From: Viscum album
Taxonomy: Eukaryota > Streptophyta > Magnoliopsida > Santalales > Viscaceae
Assembly: GCA_963277665.1 (NCBI GenBank)
Contig: OY728122.1
Coordinates: 1,546,484,868 to 1,546,548,867, forward strand
Reading direction: 5' to 3'
Length of the DNA stretch: 64,000 nucleotides
In this document: piece after piece, positions 24,301 to 35,845 of the stretch
How the letters are laid out: each line of letters starts with the position of its first letter
Numbering within the stretch: the stretch's first letter is position 1
Position numbers and translations under genes: made by a program
Notes under the pieces: generated by a model
Told to the model about the DNA's origin: nothing
Database searches by the model: none
Seen by the model: only the letters and a program-made list of their open reading frames with translations

Positions 24301-25150
24301 TCGTATTTTTTTTGTAGCGACCGACGCTTCTCCTTTGGCAGGAGAGTTTTAGCAGGAATTTAGGAGCTGGTGTATGTGACGAGGAGTGACCGGCTGTAGG
24401 GTCAGATGTTGACGGTGTTACCACGTTATGGGGACTCAGCCTGGCCAGTCTGTTTTTTCTTACTAGGTGGCTAGACACATGTTCCTCCTCTGATGGGTAC
24501 CACAGAATGACAGGGCCAGAGTGGCTGCTTGTAGAGGTGGAGGGATATTATTTCTCCTACTATGTGCATTGAAGGGCTCTCCCACAGGTTTCTGAGATAA
24601 TAACGGTTTGGGCCGGAGTGAAACCATAGGGTTGGTTTCGGCCGCGACTGTGCCTCCCATGGTATCCCCTACTTCTACGATTCCTCCTCCCAGCCCCTTG
24701 CATTGGGAAATCGGGTTCGTAACCATACCCATTTTCAGGTAATGATTCCATTAGATGGAATACATTAATGGGACCAAAGATTAGCTTCTCATCCCGTGAC
24801 AGGTCAACCTGGTCGGTTGTCCCTGATGGCGCCATTTGGTGGGTCAGTTCCAATGGCACCAAGTTTGAGGGAATAATATCCAATAGTGTTGGGGCTAACT
24901 TCAGCCTCGTTGCAGAGTACTCCTCTTTCTCTTGTCTCGTCCCTTTTTGATTACTCCTTGATGATCGGCCCGTGGAGGGTTGTGAGGCCGATATTGTTGG
25001 TTGTGCCGCATTAGGGGTTGTTGGTGGCAACACCGACTGTTGTAGTTGAGCTCAGAGTATGCCCTGAGCTCGATTGATAGTATTCCGAGTCATCCAGTCA
25101 TCAAATCATTGCCCCTTCTTTCTAGTGACATCCTTCCACCCCTCCTATTT
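24301..25150 (-). pseudogene. Gag-protease linker, low-complexity basic region
   Basis: Minus-strand frames with PTTPNAAQPTISASQPSTG, EYSATRLKLAPTLLDIIP, DEKLIFGPINVFHLMESLP and RRNRRSRGYHGRHSRGRN. The Arg/Gly-rich piece could bind nucleic acid. No zinc knuckle is seen, which agrees with many Tat gag proteins. The end is frame-shifted relative to gag and protease. Confidence 0.5.
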
Positions 25151-25599
25151 ATAGGAGTTGGTGGTAGAAATATATGGCACATGTGATGGGGGTGGTCCCA
25201 GCTCGACCTGGCCAGAGTCAACCATCCTTTGCAGGAGGTCTTTTAAGAAGAAACATTCCTGGATATTGTGCCTCAACATTCGATGGTAGGGACACTAATA
25301 TATAATTTCATCGTGGCTGACTTATTCGAGCTTCCTTGGCTCCGGGAGGTGGAGAAAATTGAAATTCATGACGACAATGAAGTAGCCACGGACGTGGTCC
25401 TCTCGGAACAAGTATACTTTCTTTCTTCATTCATTGAACTGGTTCCTATTCAATCTTCTCTGATCATCCTTCTTGGGCGGAGGCAGCCGCTGATATACAG
25501 GGGGACCTTGACGATTTTGTTGAAGCCTTGGTGGTGGAGCAGGAACAGGGGCTGGCTTGAGCGTGACACATGATGCTTAAGCTATAACTACTCTCTTTG

Positions 25600-26170
25600 C
25601 AAGAGCCTGTGTGGCTATTTGGGAATTTATATTAGTCTACAGCAGGGAGTCATCAATTCTCTGGGAAATGGAAGAGAGATTGCGGAAGCCAGTGGTGCAC
25701 TCCACTGGTATGAGCGGTGTTTGCATCTCATCTCGAAGGTTATCGATGAATATGGAAAGCATCTCATCTTGGGTCATTGGCCTATTCAGAGAGTAGATCA
25801 GACCCTTCCTTCTGGCGATGAAATCAAATACCCTATCATTGTCCCTTTTCTTGTGATTCATGAGGTCGCTGACCATTGTTTTAGGAAGCATTGAGCTGAA
25901 GTGGAACATGAACTACTGCCAAAGGTCTTCCCAACTTTTTATTGACTGAGCTGGCAGATTCATATACCAGACGAAGGCATATCCTTGCAAGGTCTGTACG
26001 AAGCATTTTAGTTTCACTGCTTCTTGTGGTTCTGGAGATCCCATCATAGGGTCACAATAAGATGTATAATGCATCAATTGTTGTTCCAGATCGCCTGATC
26101 CATTGAAAATAGGGAATACAGGGCTCCCAAAATTTGGTGGAGGAGGCGCGTTGCTCACCCAATCTGGGTA
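25600..26170 (-). pseudogene. Gag core (retrotransposon gag domain) of the Tat element
   Basis: Minus-strand. Segment 26,158-25,913 reads GSPVFPIFNGSGDLEQQL, MHYTSYCDPMMGSPEPQEAV, KLKCFVQTLQGYAFVWYMNL and PAQSIKSWEDL. The next frame (25,909-25,637) reads FHFSSMLPKTMVSDL, NDRVFDFIARRKGLIY and LIPVECTTGFRNLSSISQRI. The order, a FxGSGDPxxHLxxY-like start, then TLxGxAxxWYxxLP, SWxDL and a V-x-DFIxRxR-like helix, is that of the retrotransposon gag family. A frame change separates the halves at about 25,911. Gag forms the virus-like particle in the cytoplasm. Confidence 0.83.
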
Positions 26171-27750
26171 GGGCTTTCGCTCTGGCTTTACCAGAGCACG
26201 TCGACCTTCTATCTCCTCTAATAGAGTGTTCAGTGTCTCGATGGTGTTGGCAAGAACCTGGTGTACATTCTATTGGGCTCGGTCTTGGACAGGTGTAGCC
26301 CGATGCATTGCTTTAGGATCTGGTTTGGCTAGCACCAAGGGTGCATATTCCATTTGTGACAACTTTGGAGGGTTCAGACGTACTCACTCTGGTTTCTTCA
26401 TGAGTGGAGGGAAGTCTTGGGATTCACCCGAATCCATGTTTAGGTAGTTGGACGGACCGGGAATCGTGTTGGGTGGGGGCAATGACCGTGCTTTGTTTGT
26501 CAGGGAAAACCTTGGTCTTCGAGGTGGACTTGTTGGGAGTTCATGGTGTGTCTCTTCTTGGGAAGCGCTTTCAATAAGATGGTTCCTCTGGAGTAGCTCG
26601 AAGTTAAGATGTTTCAATTCTTTCATTTCCTCTTCCTATCGAGTGAATATCTCTTCGAGCGTAAGTGGCTCGTTTTTATCGAGAGAAGGAGGTGGGTTAA
26701 GGGTAACCGGTCCTTTGTTCTTATCCTTGTTGGAAGCTCGCAGGGTAAGAGGAAGATGGTTCGGTGGAGGGCCGACCTTATTTAGGGAGGCCCTCTGGTT
26801 CCTAGTGTCCACACCTAGTGGTTCTTTGTGAATCACAGCATGACCAGAACCATAGTCTCCTGATCATTCTGTATTTGCATCATCTTCGTTTCCATCAATG
26901 GGGTTAACCTCTATGGATTTTATGGATGCATATCGCGGGGTGGAGGAGATGTCATCCTCTAAATAGGAATAGGATCTCCCATGCCTTTTACTAGTCTTCC
27001 CCTTCCAGTCCTGGGATTTCTTTCGGGATCCTTGATGAAGGGTGACGTAGATGGCTCTTTGATATGACTTTACAGTATGCCTCCCTCTTGAAGGGGATGA
27101 TGATTCCAAGGAAGATATTGGGAAAGAACCTCCTCTTATTACTGTCCTCCCTAGATGAGATAATACTGATTCTCAGGGGGGAGGTTGTTGTTGATGGGGT
27201 AAAAATGCCCCCAGTGCTGAGGGCTAGGGTTGGTTCCATTCCTGGGACGTTGAGTCTCTTCCTATATTTATTGGTATTACGGGGGAATTTGTTGTTAAAA
27301 ATGCCCCCAGCCCTGCAGGATGGGGTTGACCTAGGATTTCAGCAGTGATGGCTGCTATTTCTACCTGCCAGATCTTGCGTACCCCCATTGGGGGTGTACT
27401 GGATCTGATGCTGAGTTCACCTGTGAATCAATCCCCTCTAGGGAGGCAAGAAATGATTTCTGATTGGCCTTTCTTATGCGAGAGGCCTGCTGTATGATTT
27501 CAATGGCCTGATTTAGGAGTTCGTGAATGGCTTCTTCTCGTTGGGCCTGACGCTTCTGGGACTTACTCAAGGCTTGTCTCTGTTCGGTGTGTTGCCTTTC
27601 CTGAATAGGGACCCCACTCGATTTATGTCTTGACGTGATAAAGTGGAAAGACATTATGCTGAACGGGTTCTTCTGGGGGGATCGGAGTGAAATGCAAAGC
27701 TCCATGTTATCCCCATCCTCTGACATGGAATCTCGTCAGAGTGTCACCAA
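26171..27750 (-). pseudogene. N-terminal part of Tat gag, decayed
   Basis: Minus-strand pieces upstream of the gag core: 27,726-27,361 (MSEDGDNMELCISL, then a charged stretch KSQKRQAQREEAIHELLNQA that could form a helix), 27,239-26,864 (EDDISSTPRYASIK) and 26,626-26,384 (NFELLQRNHLIESASQEE, NMDSGESQDFPPL). They are Ser/Pro- and Gln/Arg-rich and have no recognised fold. Distance and order suit a gag protein of about 600 residues starting near 27,726. Several frames are needed to read it. Confidence 0.55.
27727..27749 (-). other. LTR/PBS-like junction in front of gag
   Basis: On the minus strand the sequence reads ...CCTCA, T, TGGTGACACTCTGACGAG, immediately before the gag ATG at 27,726. A CA-ending sequence followed by T and TGG is the typical form of an LTR end plus a primer-binding site. 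Yet the LTR defined by homology and by the TSD ends 3.3 kb away at 31,036. It is either a fossil or secondary primer site, or chance. Confidence 0.35.
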
Positions 27751-28260
27751 TGAGGAAGTGCAATTGGTTTAGTGCATGGAGGCAGACTAACTCAAGGTTT
27801 CATTTGTGCCTCTTAGGTCTCGGTTGCTGCACCGAAGGAAGAGATTATAGTTTTATATGATGTAGGAGGTCTCCTATTGTCTAGACATGGTCTACATACC
27901 CATCGTAGGGAAGAAATATTGATTTACTCCAGTGGAGGGTTGTCCATATATTGGAGCGGATGTCGTGCACACATTCTTTTGGAAACATTCTTTGTATGTC
28001 AAATTGAGAGGTGGTCATGGGACAAAACATAACTGGTTCATAATCTATGGCCAATCATTTCCTCAAGTGAAACATGTCGGCATACTCCTCCACTAGTGAT
28101 TCCTCTACCTGGTCGGCCCAACTGAGATGCTCACCGATAGTGCGGCTGAAGGTGGTGGGACCAATAGGTACTGAACTATCATGTGGACAATTCTGTGGTG
28201 GTTCAGAAGTTGAACATGGACCTGGACCATCTCCTGATGGAAGAAGGGTGTCGTTGGTGA
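27750..28260 (-). other. Tat leader segment without recognised content
   Basis: Moderate-GC sequence between the gag start and the repeat-coding block. I see no credible frame or repeat in it. Confidence 0.4.
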
Positions 28261-29130
28261 CTATCTAAGAATTTTACATTCTTGATCCCGTCCTTTTGAG
28301 TGACTCGGCATACGAGGGATTTTCTGTGCCTGATCCGACAGGGGGAGGACCTTCCTGTCGATATGATATGTCACTATGGGGAGGACCTTCTCAATAACTG
28401 CCATCATGGTGATGATGACCATCATGGTTTTACATTCGATGTGTATCCTGGGGAGGACCTTCAAGACACACTGTGACAAGGGGAGTACCTTCTTGTTGCT
28501 TGGGGCCATTGCGGGGAGGACCTTCGCAATGGAAGCAGTGGTGGTGAGTACTACCATCACTGCTACTGTAGGGAGAATATCTATGGGGTACACCCTGGTG
28601 AGGGCCTTCAGAATGTACCACAATGAGTGGAGGGCCTTCTCGTTTCTTGGCGTCTCTATGGGGAGGACCTCCGTTTTCCGAGTGGCGAGGACTTCCATCG
28701 TGACATGAGGCCTGTCTGCGCTGAGTGTTGTTGCAATGTAACCCTTGAGGTGGACCTTCAGGGTAGACCACGACAAGGGGAGGGGCTTCTTTGTCATGAT
28801 TTGATGTCACTATGGGGAGGGCCTCCACAGTTTCGACTATGATAGTGAGGACTTCTATCATAATCTATGGTCCCTCTACACAAAGAGTGTTTGCAGTCTA
28901 TTCCCTGAGGAGGACCTTCTGGGTGGACCGCAACAAGTGGAGGGCCTTCTTGTTGCTCGATCTTATAGTCACACAAAGGGCTTCAGTGACTCGCATAAAA
29001 AGAGAAGCTCTTATGATCGATCATTATATTCCCGTGGGGGAGGCCCCCTCGGGTACTCTGTGAAGGACCTTCAGAGCTGCTGGTAGCGACATTGCGGGGA
29101 GGACCTTCACAACAACAACTACCACTCCCA
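28261..29130 (-). pseudogene. Repeat-bearing ORF remnant upstream of gag (ORF1-like)
   Basis: Minus-strand frames carry a repeated peptide: QQEGPPLVAVHPEGPPQG (about 28,950-28,897), DKEAPPLVVVYPEGPPQG (about 28,785), KREGPPLIVVHSEGPHQG (about 28,635) and QQEGTPLVTVCLEGPPQD (about 28,490). They are separated by His/Ser-rich spacers, so the unit is about 50 residues or 150 bp. On the + strand the same array appears as repeated GGGGAGGACCTTC. A frameshift lies between the frames ending at 28,794 and 28,430. Some large Tat elements (Ogre) have an extra ORF before gag of unknown function, and position fits that, but I do not recognise the protein. Confidence 0.5.
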
Positions 29131-30895
29131 TAATATCATAATGGGTGGGTAGGGTTCTATGCCTTCGATATGTTCTTAGTGTCATTGGAAATCCCAGCTT
29201 CTAGTAGAGCGGTGTCATGAAGCCACTCTTTATTTTCTGGCTTCCTTCGGTGCATTCAGGGCGCTTTCTTATAGGCAGCGGGGACCATCTGCTGTTGATA
29301 ACGGCCTTCACCCTTTTGGTCTCTTTCTAACTAGGTCTCGTGATGAAGTTGGGATATGACGATGAACATCTTGACATTTATAAGCGATATATGCCTTATT
29401 TGGAGCATCCATTGTGATGGACATGTGTCTTCCAGTTGGAACGAGTTAAGCTTCTCGATCGAGTTTCCCTTGTATCGCGTAATATGGCCGATGACCCTCT
29501 AGGGAAAAAGCAGGGATGCAAATCTGCTCTGAGGCAGCTATATCGTCTCTTAGATGAGTCGCCTTAATTAGGCATACCAGCTCACGGGCCCGAGTCCTTG
29601 CTATTTCCATTGATTCAATTACATCCTATCAAGTCTGCAAGATATGATCTGGGATCGATACCTGCTCCTCCATCACTTCCAGGATACGCAGAGAGACATC
29701 TTTGGGTGGAACATATATGAAGTCCCATTACGGTATCGAAGTAGGAATATCCTTCTACATTCCTCCAGTGGTCAGTGGGTACTAACAATTTTATTGTGTC
29801 AGTTTAGGTGAATGAGTCTTCCCCAGTGTCGAGATATGACGATTTATCTCTCCCTTTGCCGCCACATCGGGATGGTGGACTTTACTTGCATCCAAAAGGA
29901 GCCGGAACTGCATATGTTGGTTCCCCACTGTATCGAGGAAGTGGATTTTGTTGGCAGGGATACATGCCGGCGTATTAATTTCCACTACATCCAGAGGGTG
30001 GTCTTTTTTGATCGCCACCACATCGGGATGGTTGGCATCAGGGGAATCTACTAGGAGCTAGTCCTGCAGGCACTGGGTTTCCACCACATCTGGTTGGTGC
30101 GTTTCATGACCCTGGCCAAGGAGAGGATCCTGCCGGGTAGGTGCTGTCCTATGTGAGTGACAGGCATGATGGAGCTTGGTGGGGATGAACACCTGCTCGT
30201 ATGATATCGCCATGTCTGGATGGTGGACTGTGGAGGAGTGATAGGTGCATATGCCTGCTTGCAATACGTCTTTGTGACTGGGCAACGAAGATCCTCCTCA
30301 GGGACATGGTTGATGACCGGTCCCTAGTTGTATGTTTTCCGCCCTCATTGGGTGGTTCGAGGGGCCGGATCTCGGTAGTTTGGGCCCGGATCCTAGGGGC
30401 GACATCCTCCTTAGCGTGAGGATATTGGGTCGCGGCGTAATTGCGATGACGTCTTTCGGTGGGGGCCTTAGAGAAGAACCCTTGTTCACTGGGGATGAAG
30501 TCCTCGGTGCTGACCTCATCCGCCTCCCTAAGATAATGGAGGTATTCATTGCCTCTTTATGGGGATAGACTCCCGAAATGGTTTGAGACGGGAACATGAG
30601 CCGTCAGGATCTTCTTTCACAGCCACTTCTGGGCAGGCGACCGGCAGGTCTTGGCAGATTGGAGGGTGTGCATGGACACCTCTACGGTCAGGAGAATACC
30701 TTTCAAGTGGTACTCTCTGATCATCGCATCTGATACCCAGCATTGTATTCTCTGAGTTGTTGACGGGGTCCTTCATTGGTGAGGATGTCCGATCATTGAG
30801 TTTCTTTAAGTACGCATCTATGAGTTCCTCTGTGATGACATTGGATCGAAATGAGTTATGATTGGTACATGTAAAATATTTTAACAAAAACAAAC
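29131..30895 (-). other. Pre-gag leader of the Tat element with degenerate repeat frames
   Basis: A CCACCACATCGGGATGGTGG-like unit recurs at about 29,863, 29,984, 30,016, 30,079 and 30,206. On the minus strand it codes for HHPDV-type peptides (VHHPDVAAK, THQPDVVE, VHHPDMAIS). An open frame at 30,893-30,546 (NSFRSNVITEELIDAYLKKL near its start) might be the beginning of an ORF1-like protein. No family is recognised and frames are short. Confidence 0.4.
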
Positions 30896-32879
30896 AGCAA
30901 ACCCGTCAAAGCAGCATCTCACGATCCCATGTGTAATTAATGACCTTTCTTGGCCCTCCTTCTGAGTATAATGGGGAACATGGTGGGATTATGTTAAATA
31001 TGTCATGCTTGGTTAAAGACTCATGTCGGTTTCACTATTTTTGTGTCGACCAATGCATGGAGAGATCGACGAGCCCGAAGGTCGATCTTACTGAGGCCCG
31101 AGTTCTGCTCAATCCCCTAGGTCCGGAATATCGGTCTTCATTTTGAAACGCCCAACGGTTCCATATCCAATGATCTATGGACTTGATTTCCAAAGGATGA
31201 TTTTCACTGGGCGATTCAGCCATCGATTCTTAAGAACACACATTGGTCAAGAGGATGGTATGTCGGGCTCATCTCACCCTTTTGGGGGGGGATTATTGTC
31301 TGTTCCAAGAATCTATTATAGATTTAAGAAGTATTCATATGTTTGTGAATATTTGGCTTATCCCCAAGCATAGTATCCATGGATTAACCATTTGTTGGTA
31401 ATGATCAGCTGAATGCAGGAATGGAGAGTCATTTAGGCCTGAGGTTTATCATCCTCATTGGGATTAATGAGTCCAAGGAGTTCAGTCTCATTGAGAAGGC
31501 ATAGGTTTCAAGCCTCATAACTTGGCTCTCTGGAGTTTATTGACATCCAGGGGGGACAAATAATGACTTGAGAATTTGGATAAACCCATGATATGGGCTT
31601 CCTACGTATCCTCCTGAGAGCAATCAGAATCCATGTAGTTCAGTGCCACGTGAAAGGACACATCGCCTTTTATGGTTGTGTGACAAGGACCCAACCGTAC
31701 TGTTTCACATCTTGTGGAAAGGACACCCGTACAAGAGATGCCCGGTTAATTTCGGTGCGAGACTAACAAGAAAGCAGCACAAAAGACCCAAGGGAAGTGA
31801 TTTACTTGGATGAAAGATGGTCCTACTAGATTATAAGGACATATTCTGATAGTTACATACGTGTATCAGAATTAGATATCGGGCTTGCACCTTGGAGAGG
31901 TTTCCTACGTATCCCGGTTGGTCAGGAATCAAAGTCTACATAGTTATTGGAAGATTAGGGCTTACACGTGAGAGTTTCCTATTATTGGGATGGAGCCTGG
32001 AAGAGGAATTCCACGTACCCTGCTTAGGACACATGGATCAAATCCCACGTAGTTCGTTCAACTTCCTCCATTGTGCGTATGATGTGACAATCACAAATCT
32101 CTAAGCCCACGTGAGTCATTCTCAGTGTGAGAAATAAGAGAATGCGACAGAATTGGAAAGCCTCGAACATTCTTCCTACTAAGGGAAGGTGATGATGACA
32201 GTGAGCAGCGGAGAAGGCTGGTACTGCTAGACTCTCCTTCTCCCTGATGTTGGAGGAAGGTGGGATTCTCACAACAGAGCAATAAACCTTTCGTGATGAG
32301 AGGGGAAGGGCCATTGGCTTCTGGAGAGGATGGTGTGGGGCTTACTCATGGAGGGATGCACAAAATTTTATATGAGGTTTAGGTGTGCTACAGTTCAAAG
32401 TCACATATCTTTGATAAGGACATCATAGTTTAATGTCATGTTGGAGGGAATATTTCCATATAGTTTAACGTCATATGGATAGGATGTGGGGCATACAGTT
32501 TAATATCATGTGGTCAGGATGACTAGGTAGGAGATACCTAGCATTGGTTGGTGTGGGACTTACGCAAGGATGGCCCATTCTGGATGAACCTAGAAAAAGG
32601 ATATAGGTAATGGGGTTATAGGAGATTCATGAGAAGTAGCTTGACTCATGTCATGTATAGGATGGATGTTGCAGCGACATAAGGGTGAAATAGAAAATAT
32701 TGTTGACCCACCCCGAAAAGTCCGCGGTGCGAGTCTCTATTTTTCATGGGCGTCAATGATAGTAGCGAAGGGACCGGCCCGGAGAGCCGGGGCCGCAGTC
32801 CGACACTGACCCCGATCCGGGGAGTAGGGGCGTAGCCCGTGCGCTATCAAACAGCGAGTGCATGAGGTTTTCTCCATAG

Positions 32880-33460
32880 GGTGGTCCACGTAGGAGATGT
32901 CCGTAGAGGGATGGCTGCGAGGGACTGGTTGCGGAGGAGCGAGCCGCGTAGGAGCTGGACACATAAGAGATGGTTGTGGAGGGTATCCACGGAGGAGATA
33001 TCCGAGTAGGAGAAGCCGTAGAGAGGCTGTCTGTGAAGGGTTTCAATGGATGAGATGGTCACGGAGGAGGCAGGCCATGTAGAATCTGGCCGCCTAGGAT
33101 GCCCGTGATGGAAATGTCGGTTAATAGATTGTCGCGGATGAGATGGATGCGGAAGAGGCGTGCCACGTAGAAGCTGGCCGCAGAGGAGGTGGGCCACATT
33201 GAAGCTGGACGCCTTGGATTTCCATGAAGGAAATGGCCACAATGGGCTGGTCGTAGATGAGATGACCATAGAGGAGGTAGGCCATGTAGAAGCTGGCCGC
33301 CTAGGATTTCTGTGAAGGAAATAGCTGCTAAGGGCTGGCCGCGGAGGAGATGGTCGTGGAGGAGGCGTGCTATGTAGAAGCTGTCCGCATAGGATGTCCG
33401 CGAAGGAAATGGCCTGTAAGGGCTGGCTACGGAGGAGCTGGTTGCATGTGGTTCGCGGTT
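32880..33460. repeat. GC-rich tandem repeats of about 88 bp inside the Tat 5' LTR
   Basis: Units marked by GGCCATGTAGAAGCTGGCC start at about 33,073, 33,161, 33,280 and 33,369, giving steps near 88 bp, plus one 31-bp short step at 33,192. Each unit ends with GGAGGAGATGG-like sequence. The upstream part (32,880-33,070) is a more diverged version. The corresponding place in the other LTR has a different GC-rich repeat. Confidence 0.7.
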
Positions 33461-33607
33461 TGTTTTCTCCTATATGCGGAAGAGTGCATTCGCAGACGAT
33501 ATGGGGTGCGCGGATGGTCTTGGATCTTTACCGATGGGAGCGATTTCTCAAGAATCTACCCACGTTTTTTCACCCGTCCTTTCATCCCTTCATTTTTTAC
33601 CCCCCTC

Positions 33608-33628
33608 ATAGTCTATTTATAGAGTAAT
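33608..33628 (-). promoter_or_regulatory. TATA box of the Tat 5' LTR
   Basis: Minus-strand CTCTATAAATAGAC at about 33,611-33,624, some 515 bases from the LTR start. This matches the plant TATA consensus well and is shared in place with the 3' LTR. It would make U3 about 0.5 kb and R plus U5 about 2.6 kb. Confidence 0.65.
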
Positions 33629-34141
33629 GAAGATGCTGTATCGATGGGGCACATGATGCTTTTTGAGGATGCCCATGAAGAAAGCCTCCCAACGTATAAC
33701 TCAGTCAACCGATATTTATGGAACCGAGTTTCCTGGAATTGCTCCACTGCCGTGCACCACACCGCATCTTTTTTGAAAATGACAATGTTCATGGTCGGAT
33801 ATGACTTACAATTCTGTTTTTTGAATGAAGGTGTGTGCAACATGTTCCAGATGGCGCAGTTCGCGGTGTTGGATCGGCCTGGCGTTCGTCTTGCTTCTCG
33901 CCCGCGTAGGGGTTCCCGCCTCCGTTTCACGGAAGATGTTGGTCTGTGGAGGGGGCAGCTTGCTGAACCGGTTGCGTACCATCGATGTTGAACCAGTACA
34001 CGGGTCATTTGGTCCTTTTTCAATTTTTAACTATTATTCATGTTTTTTCCTGATACACTGAGGGAAATTGGGTAGAATACTTTCTCAAATTAAGTGGAAT
34101 TCCCATTCCTCTTTGCAGATTTTTGAGGACCCGACAAATAC

Positions 34142-35845
34142 ATAAAGGATGATCAGAATAAAAAGATGTAACATATATATTATAATGTAATGTTAATTTT
34201 CATATATCATTTACTTTTAATTATATTAATACCAAAACCAATTAAATTAGTGTTCATGCGTACGTACATCCTACCGTCTCCATGTACGGTGCAATTCATT
34301 TCTTATCTTAAAAATTTATATATTATTAAAAAACATTTGAAATGAATATATATATGACAATTAAATCATGGATTACATTCTAGATATTATGAAACCATTA
34401 TATAATTAACAATAACAAAAAAATTAAAAGTCAACACAAGCATGATAAATCTAGGTAATTAACACATGACATAATCAAAATAATGGAGGATTATTAACAT
34501 ATGGGTCATAAGATATTATAAGAGGTATATATATGATATTATCAGTATTATTATTGTTATTTTGTATGTTACTAAGCTATTTTAATCAACTATACCAGAG
34601 GATAAACACCACACAACCATAATTTAATTGTAAGGTAATGGATTTCATCTCAATTTACATTTTATTGAGAATTATTTCTAGTTATGAACATACTTTTAGT
34701 TATAGGGTGTGTATACTATAGTTTTAATGTTATATAATGAATATCATTATTCTCATGATATAATATGTTTTAATTAATGTTTTTTATTCATGGGGATTAA
34801 TATTTAAATGTTTCAACATGATATGGAACACTTTTGAATGTTTAAATATTATTATCCTCAAGAAGTTTCTTAATGATTATCTTTGAAATATCAGATACTT
34901 ATTGATTTTAAATAGTCTTTGGAAACAAAAAAATTATTGTAAATAATTTTCCATTTATAGTTCCTTGAATATTCATATTTTCATATGAGGGATAAAATTA
35001 TATTCCAAAACCATTTATCATTTTTCATAGGCTACTCCCTTTGACAAATATTTGATTAACTGGGTTATAATAGATAAATTAATCTCATTTATTGAAAATA
35101 GATATTTGATGAGGAAATTTTTTTTATTAATTAAATTTTTTATTATATGTAAGGAATTTTATGGACAGGTATGACATGGGTGGGCTAGTTATAGATATCC
35201 CCTTGAGGTAGCTATAGTCTCATGAGATGAAATATTTGGTGAAATAGATGGGTTTTACATAGGAGCTAAATCATCTTATGAATTTTATTTATGGTTCTCA
35301 TTCCATGTACCTCAGAAACATTATTTACAACAATTAAGCATTTATCTCAATAATTATTAGTTATAATTCATCCATGAGATTTTTTGTTGATGTATCTATG
35401 GATACATTTCCCTCTTAGTTTATTTATTTAGAATAAATGAGTTTTAGTATATTACCTGGACATATTGATATTTTAATACCTTTTTATTTGAACGGAACAT
35501 GTTATATGTTATTTACCATTCCTTCTTAATTTATTTCTATTAATTCATTATTTCTTCTGCTTTACTTACCCCTACTTTTTATTTGAGATCACCCTTATTA
35601 TGTTTCTTTTCTCCATGTTGTGAAGATGAAATCAATCAATAAGGATTCAAGGATGAAGTTTATTTCCATTCACTATACATCATATTTTTATATTCTATTT
35701 ACCAATATATTATGGGTATAATTTACATAATCCTACATTCCAAAACATCTAAACTGATCTATCCTTATTGATTTGATTCCTTATAATCATGCTAATGTAA
35801 TTAAAAAATTCACCAACTCTAGGCTTCTGGGGTTAGGGTATTATA
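34142..35845 (+). repeat. F2 5' LTR, segment 3 (to its 3' end)
   Basis: Resumes the F2 LTR after the Tat insertion. It aligns with about 56,055-57,756. Shared landmarks are the hairpin near 34,270/56,190, GATACATTTCCCTCTTAG at 35,402 with GATACATTTCCATATCAG at 57,312, and TCACCCTTATTATG at 35,589 and 57,501. It ends GGGTATTATA at 35,845. It has no gene. Confidence 0.75.
34250..34290 (+). promoter_or_regulatory. LTR hairpin in the F2 5' LTR
   Basis: GTTCATG...CATGTAC arms around a GTACGTAC palindrome and an ACCGTCTCC segment, in sense orientation on the + strand. The inner stem is partly lost. It is the counterpart of 56,171-56,209 and of the reverse-complement hairpins in the F1 LTRs. Confidence 0.6.

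Larger units (their letters stand above)
8724..34136 (-). mobile_element. Complete but degenerate Tat-clade Ty3/gypsy element, 25.4 kb, minus orientation
   Basis: Bounded by the 5-bp target-site duplication AATAC (8,719-8,723 and 34,137-34,141), with an empty site at 56,042-56,058 in the sister F2 LTR. LTRs are 2.73 kb (left, 3') and 3.10 kb (right, 5'). Minus orientation follows from the gag-PR-RT-RH-aRH-INT frames, from minus-strand TATA boxes in both LTRs, and from a G-run next to the left LTR. The second RNase H after RT-RH, and an extra antisense ORF downstream of integrase, are traits known from the Tat clade. The interior is much richer in GC than the AT-rich surroundings. All frames are broken. 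Its size, long LTRs and long pre-gag region recall Ogre-like members, but the exact lineage is not decided. Confidence 0.88.
31036..34136 (-). repeat. Tat element 5' LTR (right)
   Basis: Partner of 8,724-11,453. In sense orientation it starts TGTCGGGTCC (34,136). Matching parts are 31,036-32,360 with 8,724-10,040, and 33,530-34,136 with 10,910-11,453. The centre differs: here it holds tandem repeats at 32,880-33,460, unlike the left LTR. Other open frames here are shadows. No convincing primer-binding site is adjacent at 31,035; the bases there read GTGAAACCGACATG on the minus strand. Confidence 0.85.

Noticed and set aside
8724..34136. Plus orientation for the 25 kb element, suggested by the + strand TATA box at 11,572 and + strand ORFs
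   Set aside because: All gag-pol domains, the TATA boxes of both LTRs and the G-run next to the 3' LTR are on the minus strand; the + signals belong to the antisense ORF.
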